64,000 nucleotides of DNA, taken from Oxyruncus cristatus. Taxonomy: Eukaryota; Chordata; Aves; Passeriformes; Cotingidae. Positions 12,555 through 25,780 of the stretch are shown here, piece after piece; the first letter of the stretch is position 1, and each line of letters opens with the position of its first letter. The position numbers and the translations under genes were made by a program. The DNA lies in the NCBI GenBank assembly GCA_013399855.1, contig VXAY01002459.1, forward strand, positions 773,177 to 837,176. Reading direction: 5' to 3'. The notes beneath the pieces are model-generated. The model ran no database searches and was not told where the DNA came from. It worked only from the letters and a program-made list of their open reading frames with translations.

Positions 12555-14719
12555 TTTAGCTCTGCCAGTTGCCAGCCTTGCTAAGCACCAGCCACCGCTC
12601 TTAAAAACTGCTGTGTATAATCAGATCTTTGGGGAACGTTTCATCTGCAAGCGGATTTCCCAGTTCAATATATCCTAATTAACCAGCACAATCTAATCAT
12701 AGAGAACTCGACCTTGTTAAACTTAGTTCTGTTTGCCAAATTCCATTAAGTCAACCTTTTCTCTTTTCAACTTAAAAGCACACACAGAGAGTATGAGAAT
12801 CGATTATATTTTGTTTTCATGGTGAAAGTAAGTTTTTCCTCCTGAGGTATTTGATAATGAATTTTGAGTCTTAAGACAAGCCCTGAGTACTTAATGTATC
12901 AATTGGACTGTCATGGCATTTTATTTCTTGATAGATTTTTTTAGCAATAGCTTTTGTTGTTAAATGCTTTTGTTCAGTTTTTCTTCCCTTCCAGGACTCT
13001 CCTTTTAACCTTTCTTTTATTTCCCACATGTACAGCTTAAAATGCTGAACTTTCAAATACAAATGGCAGCAACAAGACTTGTATGCAACATATGTTCTAC
13101 TTGTTTCAATAAATTCATGTCATCTTGTAAATTTTAATTTTTCAAATGCTTCCTACCTAATATGTTTAGCCATGATGATTTTTAGGGACTTACTTTAAAC
13201 AGACAAGTGGATCTACTTAATTTCATCTTGGTTCATTTATCTAGTGGAACAAAATTGTTCTAAGTTAAATATTCATCTTGATTGCCAAGATCTGTTCTAT
13301 AGCAACCATATTTATCTCCGGTACCATTAAAAGGGTCAAAGCATTTGTTATTAAATTGTATCTTCATGCTATAATGCAGTTCTCATTCATTACAGCTTTT
13401 ATGAACAATAGGTTTGTCCTTCTATTTTCTAGTCTGCACAAAAATGGTTTTCTGCTTTCTGTAAAATAAAAACTTAACAGGTTGATAAATACCATGTAGG
13501 AAAGATGTATTGTGTTAACCCGGAAAAACCCAATGACAGAACATATGGTACTATAGATATTTTATTCAGTCATGCTTTGTTAATTGGGTTGAACTTTTTT
13601 CTCCATAATTCCTCATATGAACATTCTTCTTTCCCAAGAAAATCTGATAACTCTTGAGTGTTGTAATCAATGGATGTTTGGTCGATACATCCTCTCTTCG
13701 ATGCACGAAGTTAGTACAGTCTATCATCAGAATGCTCAATTGACATTTCTAAGGAAACATTAGGTCTGGATTACATCTTTTGGTAGCTAAAAGTTCTTTG
13801 TCTGAGTGAGATTTTTTAAATAAGAGGAAAATGTATTTGAAGTTTGCTACATGAGAGAGATAATTCACTAAGCTTTCAGGGTACTTCATCTGAACTATAT
13901 TCTACCACAAATATGGAATTAAAATGAAAGAGACTGGCAACTAGAACAAAGTGGTCCCTTAAAGGTATGGTAACTGTACAGGAGTTTTGCAGTTGACTGC
14001 ATGTGTGTGCTGGAGGGTGGTGGAATTTAGTTATGCAGTATATTAAATGGAAAGCTTTCATAAATGCTTTTAATTGACAAAATATATATATTTTAATAAG
14101 TCTTAGAAATCGCTAGGGTGACCTACTTAAATTTGTTCCGTTTCTATCCAACTGCAATGAGGTGGGGAGCCAGAGGGAAACCAAAAAATAAAAAGAAACA
14201 GAATATTTTAGAAAACAGACAAACAACTTTCTGTGTTTGTCCAATCCAACCTGTACTTCCAGTTCTACAGAGAAATGCTTGGGAAAAGTTTTGTGACAAA
14301 CTTCTGCAGCATGGTCTGTTTGTTCTTCATCTGTAGCTTGTAAGGTAACACACAAGAGGGAAATTGATACTCAAGCTGTCCCAAATTTCCTGTGCAACTT
14401 GTAGGAAGTTTTGCTCCTAAACCAGAAAATAGAAATATACTAACGTGCAGAGGTAGGAATTATATAATAATTGAATCTATGTTATGCAGAACAAGCCCAA
14501 TTGAAAAACATTATTATGTACAACAGAGCACGCAATTACCCAGCACACAGACCGTGACCAATCCCGCCTTTGAAGTGGAGCACCAGATGTATCAGCTGTA
14601 ATTTGCCAACATCAGAGCGCAAGGACAGCCCTCACAACACTGCACACTTTGTCACCTGCGGGTTTTGTTTGATCTCGGTGTTAGTGTCAGGAAGATCTAG
14701 AAAGATGAATTGTTTAATG

Positions 14720-14736
14720 AAAAAAAAAAAAAAAAA
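14720..14736. repeat. A17 homopolymer
   Basis: This is an uninterrupted run of 17 A followed by GTGGG. No retroposon body is recognised in front of it. Confidence 0.95.
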
Positions 14737-14931
14737 GTGGGACTTTTTTCCCAAGGATGTCCTTAAAAGAAGAAAAGGAAGTAGCAATGCTATAGAGAAT
14801 ATAGGATTTGTTTCCCTTTAATCGATAAATGCAGCTTATGATACATTATAAAGCACTGAAATCTGACTCTTTCAAAATCATTGCAGGCTTTGGCCAAATG
14901 TCTGCTACCATAAGGCAAATCTAGGGTCTTG

Positions 14932-15008
14932 CTTTTTTGGGTTGTTTTTTTTGTTTGTTTGTTTGTTTCTGTGGGGTTTTTTTGTTTGTTTTGTTTTTTT
15001 TTTTTTTC
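14932..15008. repeat. T-rich low-complexity tract with (TTTG)n
   Basis: T runs are interrupted by G in units of TTTG, with G-runs of three and four in the middle, ending in a T run of about 14. Its complement resembles the A/C-rich tracts at 9.3 and 43.5 kb. Confidence 0.9.
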
Positions 15009-16467
15009 CTGGAAAATTGAAGCTTTTCAAAAAATTATCAAAACGTGATCACTCAGACTGACAAGACCAACCTGAAGGTCCTTCCACCTTCTTTCTTATT
15101 ATCTGTCCACATCACACAAGTGAAAGGTGCTCAGCATTGTTAAAAATGTAGCTTATGCAGGAAAAAAATAAGAAAAATTATAGAGCTCAGAAGCTCTACT
15201 GACTTGAAAAAATGTGTTCATTTTGTACTTTAGTACTGACATAACCAAACATCTCCCAGAATAATTACTTTCATGACTCAAGAGAACTGCATATTTTTAT
15301 CATGTTCTCTGCTGCCTGTTTTGCTGCAGTTATGAATATTTTTAGTATGTTTTTAATAGCTTAGTTAAAGAAATATTCCTTCCATACAATATGTGGGATG
15401 CACAATAAAACCACGCTTGTTTCAGTCCAAGGAGGCAGCCAGACTTCTCCCTTCTGTGGAGATGGGCACTGCAATCTAACATGAAGTTAAGCTAATGACG
15501 GGTAAGATAAGAATTCTCGTGGTGAGATTTGAAAATACTGCCAAGTCCTTAATGTTCAGAAAATGCCTGAAAACTTGCATCTGCTCCCATGGGAAACTGC
15601 TATAGCAGTGAATTCCATCCACAGAATATTTAACACTTTTCATTGCTCTTTGGTGGCATCTGTTCCCTGAGGTACCTTACATAAGGTATCGTATTTCAAA
15701 CTGGAAGCCAAATTAAGATCAGACATACAGTAATTGCTCTTTGCTGATGTTTACAGTAATTCATCATGGATGGCATATCAACTTACTCTGCTTATGTCTC
15801 TGAGAACCTAAATGAGGAACACTCCTTTGTTGAGAGTCAGTACTTTTGTCAAGCCTAAGGGATTTTTTTATTCTAAATATTGAAGGTTCCTGACCTGAAA
15901 ATTTGCATTTTGTATAAAAAGACAAAAAAAATGGGGAGAAGGAAGCCACATAGCAGCTGAAAGAACAGATGGGTAGGAGGCAATTTTTAGAGTCATCATC
16001 TGGCTTTGTAGAAAGAGAAGAGAGAGTTTGTGGTTTCTCAGACAAACACTTGACATTATGTCTGAAGTCTCCTGGGGTGAAAAGTTTCAAGCTTTGGATG
16101 GATCTTGGCTACTTTGGCTCTTCATTGCTCTTGTTGAATTATATTTAATAGAGGAAAAGTCTGGCATTTTCTATTTATATATGTGTTTATTGCTGTGCTC
16201 TGTAAGAGCAGCTCTTGATGTTGTTGATATTTGCATCTAAACCTCTCAGGCTAACATAAGATAAACAGGGTTTTTTTCTCACATTGTGAATTCTGCATTA
16301 TGACACCTACATGAAGAAATACAGGAGTTTTGCATTTTTGCATACAAATGCAAACCAACAAAAATGCAAAGCAACAAATATGACACTGACACATAGGAAG
16401 GAGTATTTATGTGAGCCAGTGGTGTTGAAATACTTTGGTACCAGTTGGAAAATACTGAGGGAAAGGC

Positions 16468-16484
16468 TTTTTTTTTTTTTTTTT
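16468..16484. repeat. T17 homopolymer
   Basis: This is an uninterrupted run of 17 T. It would be the poly(A) side of a minus-strand retroposon, but I recognise no such element to its right. Confidence 0.95.
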
Positions 16485-17378
16485 AACCTGCCATAACCCA
16501 CAGGAAATCATAGCATTGTAGTCATAATCAGCAAAATGAATTTGGTTTAACAATTTGAGGTCTTCTACCTAGCTTATTCGACCTGGATGAGTTTAGGACA
16601 AATAACTTCTTTTTTCTCTGATTACATCAAATTGCTTTATTTCTTTGATTTATAGATCTACATTCTTTTTTTCTGAACAATGTTTGTGAGATGTCCTCAG
16701 CGGGATTGCTGATCCTTTTTTGTCAAAGGCAAGACAGAGCACACTTTCCCTGAGTGGATCTGCATCATTTCATGCATTGCTCACAGCAATGTATCTCACA
16801 AATATCTTGATATGTCTTTGGTTACACATTTCTACTTCTACAGTCCAAAATATTTTAGCCAGTTTCCACTAAAGCACATTTATGGTGTATGCTGGCCATA
16901 ACAGTTAACGTGGTACTTAGGCAGATGCCACACTAAATCTGTTTCACTCTTTATTCTCCATATTTGTATTTTACCTCTGCTTTCCAGGCCAACTCTAAAC
17001 CTAAATTGTATTTGCCAAATGTTAGGTGATTTCATTAATGTTATTGTTCATAGAATTGATTAGTTCAGCTTTTGGCACATGAAAGCTTTGAAACTAGACC
17101 TTCATCCAATGTTGGAGCCCATTTCTGGTGGCTTGGTGTTTATCCTTATTTTAGATTTTGCTGTCTTTACTTAAATAATTCCAGTATGGCTGAAGGTGGC
17201 AATCACTACACCTGGTTTGTATTTGACACCAGTCTTGCTCACAGAATGGCTTGTACAGCAACATGGTGCTCTTCATTCAAGTGGATTAGGTCACCATAAT
17301 GTTACAAACCAGGTGGCATCAGCTTCACATCCCACATTCCAAGTATTGCCTAACAGACTTTTCAGTCCTCAGGGTGGG

Positions 17379-17800
17379 AATCATAGAATTATAGAATGGT
17401 TTGAGTTGGAAGGGACCTGAAAGATCATCTTGTTACAACCCTCCTGCCATGGGCAGGGATACTTTCCACCAGACCAGTTTACTCAGAGCTCCGTCCAATC
17501 TGGCCTTAGACACTTCCAGGGATGCGGCATCCACAATGGGCAACCTGTTCCAGTGTCTCACCACTCTCACAGTCACGAATTTCGTCTGTATATCTCATCT
17601 AAATTACCCTCTTTCTGTCTTAACCCATTCCCCTTTGTCCTATCACTACAGTTCCTGACGAACTGTCCCTCCCTGGCTTCCCTGTAGGCCCCTTCAGGCA
17701 CTGGAAGGGGCTGTGAGGTCTCCACCTTTTCTTCTCAAGGCTGAGCAGCCCCAACTTTCTCAGCCTGTCTTTGTAGGGAAGGTGAAATATCTGAATGCTC
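17379..17800 (-). mobile_element. CR1 LINE 3' fragment, reaching into ORF2 end
   Basis: The plus strand starts AATCATAGAATTATAGAATGG, then GAGTTGGAAGGGACC, CTGCCATGGGCAGGGATAC, CTCCGTCCAATCTGGCCTTA and GGCAACCTGTTCCAGTGTCT. It then continues further into ORF2: CCTTTGTCCTATCACTACAG, the leucine-rich block around CTTCTCAAGGCTGAGCAGCC, and TCTCAGCCTGTCTTTGTAGG. A short deletion removes the CAGCTTCTCT stretch after GCATCCACA (17529-17536). It is in minus orientation with at least 420 bp kept. The left boundary is sharp; the right one is fuzzy, and homology fades between 17785 and 17860. Confidence 0.94.
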
Positions 17801-20399
17801 CTTCAGCACCTCGCTTGTCCCAAAATAACCTTCCACAGCTCATTCCCTGAGGTGCTGGGTCAGATCTTTTTTCATCAGGGAATGACAGAAGCTGATACCT
17901 TTGCTATTCTTATGAACGGAAACATAGGAATGCTTTGTTTCCAACTTCTGAAAATGAAACTCTGAAAAGTGTAACCTAATCTAAACCAAGGAAAAAGGAA
18001 ACGACATACATGGAAGAATTGCTCTTATCAAACCTGGAAAAAATAAAGTTCCATGAACAATTACCTAATTTGCCACAGAAAGAGCTGTATAATCTTGTGA
18101 AACTTAAAACATGATTAAATGATCATTTAAAATCTGGGCAATTAACTTTTTTTCATGCTGGGTGAAGAAATTGGGTTGGCAGAGAAGTTTGGATTTTTCT
18201 TTGTTTCTGTTTCTGATTTAGCTCCCCAGAAGCTGATTAGACAGAAAGATCAGTTTTCCCAAGATATGAGAACTGAATATTATATCTGTAAATGTATGAA
18301 AGGTCACTTTGTGTTAGTCCTAGTAAAAAAAATCCCTTGGCCAGACCAAGTGGGCTGATTTAGAACCATGTCTTTATCCTCTGAGAATTTTGGCATGAAG
18401 ACATAGTCAAATGTTCATCTTGGAGATACTTACTTGCTCCTTAATTTGGAAAATTATATTACTACAGTAAAATAATATATATCATAATCTACGCATAAGG
18501 GGTCTGTATATATGTGTATATATATATATACACACCAGATTTAAGTATCTGTGGGACAGGCTGGTTATGCATTTGCACTATAACATAAACTGCCTCACAC
18601 AAAAGAAGGTAATTCTTACAGGTAAATACATAACTCATTATGGCTAAAGTAGGGAATATAATCCCACTTTTTTTTTCTTTTATCTTCTTTGGACTTTTGC
18701 TACCTGTGCTACCTTTTAAGAAAATGTATGCATCAATATATAATATCAATATATAGAGATAATTTAAAATATGTAACAACTCACAAAAAATATATAATTA
18801 TTCTAGATTAATATTTTTCTGCAAAGTTTTACATTATTTTTTTTAAAGTCTTATGAGACATTTTAATAACTTCTCTGTGGACATTCACCTCATATTTTCC
18901 CTTTTTCTTCTACCTAATTTTTTCTTGTTGATTTTTTTTTCTTCTTTGCTATATTTCCCAGTCCTGGAATTACCTCATATGATACAGAACTTGTTTTTAT
19001 TTCATTCTTCCTAAATACATACAATTTGAAACAATAAGCACCGTTATTGCAGTTTAGTATTAAATAAGCCTATAAATGGGTTTTAAAAGGTTGCAGAAGA
19101 GTTAAACTTAATGTTGTGGGTTTTTTAATCTACACGTTGTATCTGCCTCATTGACTTCTCAGTGTGTCTGCTAATGAACTACATGGTGTCGTGGCAGACC
19201 CTGAGGCAGAAGCTGGGAGGAGTAACAATTTTATGAATAAATGTTATTAAAATCATTACATAACATGCTATCCTGCCATGATGTTAATCACTTTGGGGTA
19301 TAGTTAAGATGTGATGACAAGGGAACCAAGTTTCTCAGAAAATGGTGTAAAAAATTAAATTTGAACTAAGCAGCTGCTGTCAAGAAATTAATCTGTTACC
19401 GTTCATGTTAAAAATTTGGTCTCCAATTTATATTAAAAAAGAAAGAGAAAAAAGAAAATCTAAATACTTGCATGTTTTATTACTTTATCTCATGTTTCAG
19501 CATCTCAATTATTCTTTGGAATATAAAATGCATTTTAAAAGACTGAAGATGTTAAAAAGCCATTTTATTACCATTGCTATTATGAATTTGTGTCTGAAGC
19601 CAAAAAGGTCTATTTGGTGCATGTGGTATTAGCTGGAGATTGCTGTGATTTCCCAGGAAACCTGCTGTCCTGCTATGGACGTGTCTCCAAACCACAGCTT
19701 GGTCAGAAAAAAACAAACAAGAGACAGGTCTCTCTGCATGTTCCAAACATATTCAGACTCTCCCACATCCTCCAAGGGCATCCCTGTTTAGGCAGCAGTT
19801 TCTTGTTTATTAAAAATGGATGGTAAAGGGGTAAGAGAGCTGCAGTTTTTGAATCTGTTTGCTCAGCTGTTAGTTTGCTAAGTGAAGTCTGAGTAAACAT
19901 CCTGCAGTTTTTCCTGTAGAAACTTGAGACTTGGTGAAGGCCACTGTTGAACAGATAGAGGGAAACAGTAATAAGAAAAACACTTGGCTGTCTCTTTGAG
20001 GTGAAAATTCTATTATTACCTAGTATGGGATTTAGCTTTTTAGCTCTGCAAAGAATTTGCTTTCATATCTTTATAATCTGTGCACAAAACCAGATATATC
20101 TGGGGTATAGTGTTATTTTTGTATTTGCTCTTGAGTAAGATAGATCATTATAAAAGTCTGTTGGTTTTGATTGATTCAGTCCAGGAGATGGCAACTGGGG
20201 CACCATTCAGCTGTATTTAAATATAAGTGCTTAGTGTACCTGGAGCTTTTATTTCTTCTGTAAAAAGCAGAGAGATACAATATGGGATCTGTTTTACAAG
20301 ATGCATTTCCTTATAAAAATAAAACCAGCCTTATAAAACAGACTGTGGGATGAATGCCAAAGTAGTTTGTCCAATCACGTCCTAGATGTTACATCTACC
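17801..20399. other. Gene-free AT-rich sequence
   Basis: No gene or interspersed repeat is recognised. The stretch 18480-18860 is strongly AT-rich with dinucleotide runs. The minus-strand 96-codon frame at 18489-18779 crosses the microsatellite and is not credible. The frames at 19405-19900 overlap on both strands and show no recognisable domain. Confidence 0.6.
18507..18534. repeat. (TA)n/(TG)n microsatellite
   Basis: Alternating TA with a short TGTG interruption ends in ACACA, about 28 bp in all. It is nearly self-complementary and could form a cruciform. Confidence 0.9.
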
Positions 20400-20856
20400 T
20401 GTCAGAGCTAGTCCAGAGGCCATCAAGTTGATTAAAGGGATGGAGCATCTCTCCTATGAGGAAAGGCTGAGAGAATTGGGATTGTTCAGCCTGGAAAAGA
20501 GAAGGATTGAGGTGACCTAATTGTGGCCTTGCAGTACCTGGAGGTAGACTACAGGAAAGATGGAGAGGGACTGTTTGCAAGGGCTGTAGTGACAGGACAA
20601 GGGGCAAGTACTTCAAACTGAAAGAGAGTAGGTTTAGATCAGATATTAGGAAAAAATACTTTAGTGTGATGGTGAGGCTCTGGCACAGGTTGCCCAGAGA
20701 AGTTGTGGTTGCCCCATCCCTGGAAGTGTTCAAGGCCAGGTTGGATGGAGCTCTGAGCAATCTGGTCTAGTGAAAGGTGTCCCTACCATGGCAGGGGGGT
20801 TGGAACTAGATGAACTTTAATGTCCCTTCCAGCCTAGGCCATTCTGTGATTCTATG
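20400..20856 (+). mobile_element. CR1 LINE 3' fragment, sense orientation
   Basis: This one reads in sense. It runs through ORF2 C-terminal sequence (GCATCTCTCCTATGAGGAAA, GGCTGAGAGAATTGGGATTG, TTCAGCCTGGAAAAGAGAAG), then ATCAGATATTAGGAAAAAAT, GGTTGCCCAGAGAAGTTGTG and CATCCCTGGAAGTGTTCAAG. It ends at the 3' tail GGCCATTCTGTGATTCTATG. The conserved protein motifs decoded in this part of CR1 ([16 protein letters not shown], then NRLPRE before the tail) are present only in frameshifted pieces; for example the NRLPRE equivalent reads HRLPRE. About 457 bp are kept. The 121-codon minus-strand frame inside it is only the antisense shadow. Confidence 0.95.
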
Positions 20857-23800
20857 TTCTTAAACAGCTTTGTTTCAGCAGCTGAAACACAAAACTAATT
20901 TTTTTGTAGATGACTCTAATGTCATTGTTTTTGTTGGGTCAGTCCCATTCCTAACCCTAAAGTGTAAAACTGTGACTGATACATCCCTTTGTTTTCCCTT
21001 GGCCCTTTAAGACAGAGTTATTGCTGCACCTGGGTAGACAGACCATTGTCCCTACTCTCTTTGCTGAAGTAGAACACCATGATATATCAAGAATTGCTTG
21101 GGTCTGTTGCACGCAAAGATATCACCCTTTCAAACATGGCCCTGATCTATAGCGAAGTATCCCTTTCTGCTTTGCAACCTGCTTGGAAAGTTCTAAATTA
21201 CCTATGTTTTCATGTGTTTGCAGCGCTGCTTTAGGAAGATCTAAACAGCATTTTTTTAATCAATTCATGATTTGACTACAGCTCTGATAACAGTATAAAT
21301 TGTTGCACTTTTTGTAATTCTAATTGTGCCATCAAACTCTTTTTTTTTTTCTTTAGCACACACAGAATCTGATCTCTGCATTATGTTGTTAGAAGAACTT
21401 ACATTTGAATCTAGTTTTATTGCTTGTGTATGTTCCTCTAGAGGCAAATCAGAGCTTGACTTTAAATGTTTATCACTGACTCTAGGCAGGTTTTGTTGCT
21501 CTGTCAATAGACGAGTTTCTTATTTAATTCAATTTTGTTCATTATAGTATTCTATATAAATCATGTCAAATAATTAAGGACATTTAAGTCTCCAGAAGAG
21601 AATAAATCTCTATATACTTACTTTTTTTTTTTGGGGGGGGGTAAAGTCATTGTTTTATATTAACTTAATTAAATCTTAATTTATGGTGTTTAAGTGTTAG
21701 GTAATGCCTACATTCCAAGATCAATGTAGTACTTGACATGTTGTAGCAGATTACCTATGTTTCTAACATCTTGAGGAAATATCTCAGGCATCATTTATTG
21801 AAAATTGCTGAGCAAGACTAAAAAAAACAAAAGAAAAAGTAAAGCTCATCTGGGTTTTTTTATGGGTTTTACCAATCCAAATACATTTCCTGCTGCTGAT
21901 ACTTTACTTGGCTCCATACTGAAAAACTATTGTCAGGGCAGGGCAGCTCAGAGTGTGGGTATTTAAGAAAAGAAATTGTACCACCATAACTCCAAAGTAA
22001 AATATAGAAGAATATGGTCTTGCAGTTACCAAAGTTCTGTAACTGACCCTGTTGTCAAGAAAAGAATGAAGTAAAACTTTAGTCCTGTCAGTGTAGTAGA
22101 CAGATATCATTAGCAAATTACCTATCAGCTTGTATTATGAAAAATTCCTGTCCTTTTCATGGATAAAATTTTTCTCTCAATTACATCATTATTTGCAGCC
22201 TCAGCTGACATTCATGGGCTACTCAGCCTCTCTCTGCAGAAGTCTTGTCTGCCTTGTCCCCCCACCCCACTGCACTCGGCTGCTGCTGACACCCACTCCC
22301 CCAAAATGCTCCTGCTCCTTTTACACACTTCTATTCCCTAAGGAAACTGCGGCATCTGGACTAAACAGTACCTAAGATGCAATGACCAGACTGCCACCAC
22401 CAGGGAAAACATGGCTCTGCTGACTGTCGGGGGGGAAACCAGTAAGGTTTTGCCTCTTTGTGACAACGTATAATGACATGGGACAAGGCTCCTTGGAAGA
22501 GGAAGTAACTTTAACCAGATTGTGGCTTTCTACCTCTAATGACATTTTTGGACCTTCTTGCCTCCTTCTCCAGGGCCTCGAGGGCACTGCCAGCCCTGCC
22601 TATTCACCCCAACCAAGTTACAGAACTCCAAGTGAAAGACCAGTGTTTCATTTACAAAGCTAATGCGCGGAATATTTTAAAAGCTGCATTTCCTGTGTAA
22701 CCATTAGCACGTGCACTGTAATTACAGAATCAGAGAAATATTAGTATTTCTGCCAAATTTATGCGTTACTCAGTGAAAGTGTTGCCTGCACAACAGAACC
22801 AGCTGGAGTTCGTGCAGAGGCTCCAAATCAGCAGCTGAGGACGAGGAGCCTGGATCCTTGCGTGGAGCTCTCCTGCCTGCATGTGGTTTCCTCCTTGCCA
22901 TGAGGAGAAAGTACCAGATGTGGAAATAACCTCAGATCAGGAATCACACTCAAAATAACACGTCCTGCTTCCTAAGGAATACCCTGACACAAAAGAAATA
23001 TTGCTAGGAGAGAGGGCAGGGCCATGGTGTGCAGTGGTGTGGAATATCCTGTCATGAGAAACCCTCCAGTGGGAGTGAGTTATTAGGAATGGAAAGTGCT
23101 TCTTACAGTGAACAAGGCAAATAAAACATTAAAAAATAATGTTACCAAACCTAGGAGCTGAGATTTTGGCACATATTTTTTATCCTTTGCTGTGTACCTG
23201 AGATTTCATCACCATGAATTTCAGAAAATTGTCATATTTACCTTCAACACACATTCTTTCTTGTGGATTCCATAGGGGGTTTCTCCCCTTTTTTTCCCCC
23301 TTTTATTTTACCATGATACAATAAAATAGAGACATGGGTGCAAAACCTACTATGAGAAGTCTGGATACAGACATTCACATTCAACATGCTAACCTACTAC
23401 AGCTAAGTATAGCACATTTTTTTGTCTACTGCTGATAAGCTCTCCTATGCCCCTCTTTGATTAAACTTCTTGAACAACATGATGTAAAAGTAGCTTCTGT
23501 GACTAATGCAGAATGCAAAAAATGAAAGCATCAGAAAGTCTTTGCTTGCAACAGTATGCATTTGCATAAATTACGATGTCTCCTGTCATATTTTTATTAA
23601 GTTTATGATGCCTTTTAAACAATAATTTAATCCTAATGCAAGGCGCCCGATTTTTAATTTAAAGAAGCCATCTCCTGATATTCTCACGTTTAAAGCTGAT
23701 GATGAGATAACTGTCTTTATAAATGAATTACCATTGGACCGTAACCAACAGTATCTGAACTGAATGCATTAATTCATGGTTCATCTTCAAAACCAAGTCT

Positions 23801-25490
23801 GTCATTAACCTTTTCGTCCTCCATCTCTTCACCTAAATAATTTGCTACATATTAAAATGCTACATTCTTTATCAAACATGAAGTGCAACAACTTGTACGT
23901 TTCTAGTCAAGATGCTGAAAAATTTTTGACTAACAGCTTTCATTGCAGAAAATTGAAAATAAACTTGACACTTTCACTGAGAGCTTCAACTAAATTTTGA
24001 TCAGTACTGTTATCTTAAATGGGAACATTTCTGATTCAGAGAGAGACAGACAGATTTCAGAATAGCACATGGCAGAGGAGAGGGCAAAACTTTTCCATTA
24101 AAAGGCTGGCTCACAGAGTCCTTCTGAGCACTTCCAGATACATAAATTTCCTTCCTTTTGGTATCCCTCTTTCTGTCTGCCTGTTCACCACATGCCCTGT
24201 TCCCTGCTGCTTCCAACCCATCTCTGTGGTTGTTTATTATCTCTCTTATCAATAGATAGTGAAAGGTGAGAATAGCAAAGAGCAATAAAAGGAAAATGAA
24301 ATGGCTTTGGGTAAAATATATACTGCAGGGAAAACAAACCAAAACAAAACAGATAAGGAAAGAGAGGGAAAACAAAACAAAACTGATAAGAAAAGAGGTA
24401 AAAGGAAAAATTAACAAATTTAGTCAGTAGGAGAGAGGTGAAATAGCTGGAATAAAGAAATACAAATAAATGTTGTAATTTCCATGTCAGCAGATTTGTA
24501 AATCCTATCTGTATTAAAATAAATTATTTCAGAACAGTATTCATATTTGTATATTATCAGATCAATAACAACCAGACAAATTTATTTGTGTAAGCATTTT
24601 GTGCATGCAAGCAGTTATGAGTGTCATTATCACTCAGAGGACTTGGTGACAGTTGCATAATATTTTCTTGTTAGGAATATTTCAGTATTTGATGCTCCAT
24701 AACAGCTTGATTCACATCCTCTCTATGTGCTTATTTGCTGATAGTCGGAGTACCCGTGTAAACACCCAGTGCAATGAACTGTTCTTCACTGTCAATTTGG
24801 GTGAAATCTTGGCCCCTCAGAGATTGGTAGGGCTATATGTGAATTGGCAAGAGGTTGGCTGAGCTCTATGAGCAGCACCAGGAGAGCTCTGAAGCTACAG
24901 CTTTTCTACCGAAGGACACAAGGTACAATGTCTGTATGACTCCTCACAAAGAGAAAGATGCACCAGCTGAGGTGAGAATTAGTACAGGCATTCATTCTGC
25001 TTTCCATGACCTCAGATTTGCTGGTGTTTGCTAAGCCTTCATTACCAGCAAAGTCCTCCTATTGCAGAGTACAAAGAGAAAATTCTGAGAAAAATGTGTC
25101 CCACGAAAGCGGGAGCTGTAGTCCAGTGGCATGTATTTAAGCACGTATTCATCTGATGCTTCCTGGAAATTCCACAGCCTACTTTTTTTCTTCCAGGGAA
25201 CATCATAAGAACATCTTTTCCCTTTTAATGCTGTGTCTGGCTGATGTCTCTAAAGAAAAGGACTTGATCTATACAGAAGATTCCTGTGATGTAGGGATGC
25301 TCCTCACATATTAAAGCAGTCATCTCTCATAAAAGGAAGTACCTTATGCAGCCAGTTGCAAACTCCTGGGGCCTGTTGATGCAGGAGGCTGTGGAGGGAG
25401 CTGCAGCAGCAGGGGCAGAAAGGGCCAAGGCACATTCACAGACAGCAGCTTCACACTAACACAGGTGAAAACTAAATCTTGGTAGGGATA
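20857..25490. other. Gene-free sequence, partly GC-richer
   Basis: No gene is recognised. The part 22200-23060 is richer in G+C than the surroundings and has overlapping 60-80-codon frames on both strands, none with a recognisable domain. The A-rich part 24280-24440 gives a long antisense frame (24010-24417) of Phe, Leu and Ile that I reject. Near 24721-24744 there is a good acceptor (pyrimidine-rich, ending GATAG), followed by 37 open codons that stop at TGA. It could be chance. Confidence 0.55.
21622..21641. repeat. T11-G9 homopolymer junction
   Basis: Eleven T are followed directly by nine G, then TAAAGT. The G9 run is unusual for this AT-rich window. Sequencing and assembly error is likely at such a site. 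Confidence 0.9.
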
Positions 25491-25780
25491 TAGAATCATA
25501 GGATCATAGAATTGCTAATTGTGGAAAAGACCTCAAAGATCTCCTAGTACCAGCACCATGTTCACCACTAAACCACGTCCTCAAGTCCATGTCCTCCCAT
25601 TTTTTGAATACTTCAGGGGAAGGTGAGTGACTCCACCACTTCCCTGAGCAGCCTGTTCCAATGCTTAACAACCTTTCGTGGAACAAATTTGTCCTAAGAT
25701 CTACTCTAAACCTCCCCTGGCACAGTTTGAATCCACTTCCTCTTGCCCTTTCACTTGTTATTTGGGAAAAGAGATCAAGA
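25491..25780 (-). mobile_element. CR1 LINE 3' fragment, divergent subfamily
   Basis: The plus strand begins TAGAATCATAGGATCATAGA, which is two 3'-end octamer-like units, then GGAAAAGACCTCAAAGATCT. The next block differs from the earlier copies and carries ACGTCCTCAAGTCCATGTCC in place of the 'TGCCATGGGCAGGG' block. It then has GTGACTCCACCACTTCCCTG, GCAGCCTGTTCCAATGCTTA, AACCTCCCCTGGCACAGTTT and CCTCTTGCCCTTTCACTTGT. The different tail assigns it to another CR1 subfamily group. It is in minus orientation, about 290 bp long and 5'-truncated. Confidence 0.94.

Larger units (their letters stand above)
12461..17378. other. Gene-free sequence with hairpin and homopolymers
   Basis: This stretch is unique and AT-rich, with no gene recognised. 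The part 14100-14700 is somewhat richer in G+C and carries several 70-80-codon frames on both strands. One acceptor-like site there (near 14270) leads into frames that soon stop. A donor-like site GG|GTAAGAT near 15500 follows a pyrimidine-rich acceptor near 15425, but all frames between are closed or short. The hairpin and the homopolymers are listed separately. Confidence 0.6.

Noticed and set aside
20395..20760. 121-codon minus-strand frame
   Set aside because: It is the antisense shadow of a sense-oriented CR1 element.
24010..24417. 135-codon minus-strand frame rich in Phe, Leu and Ile
   Set aside because: It is antisense to an A-rich, low-complexity stretch (24280-24440). The second half overlaps a plus-strand frame, and no domain or splice structure is visible.
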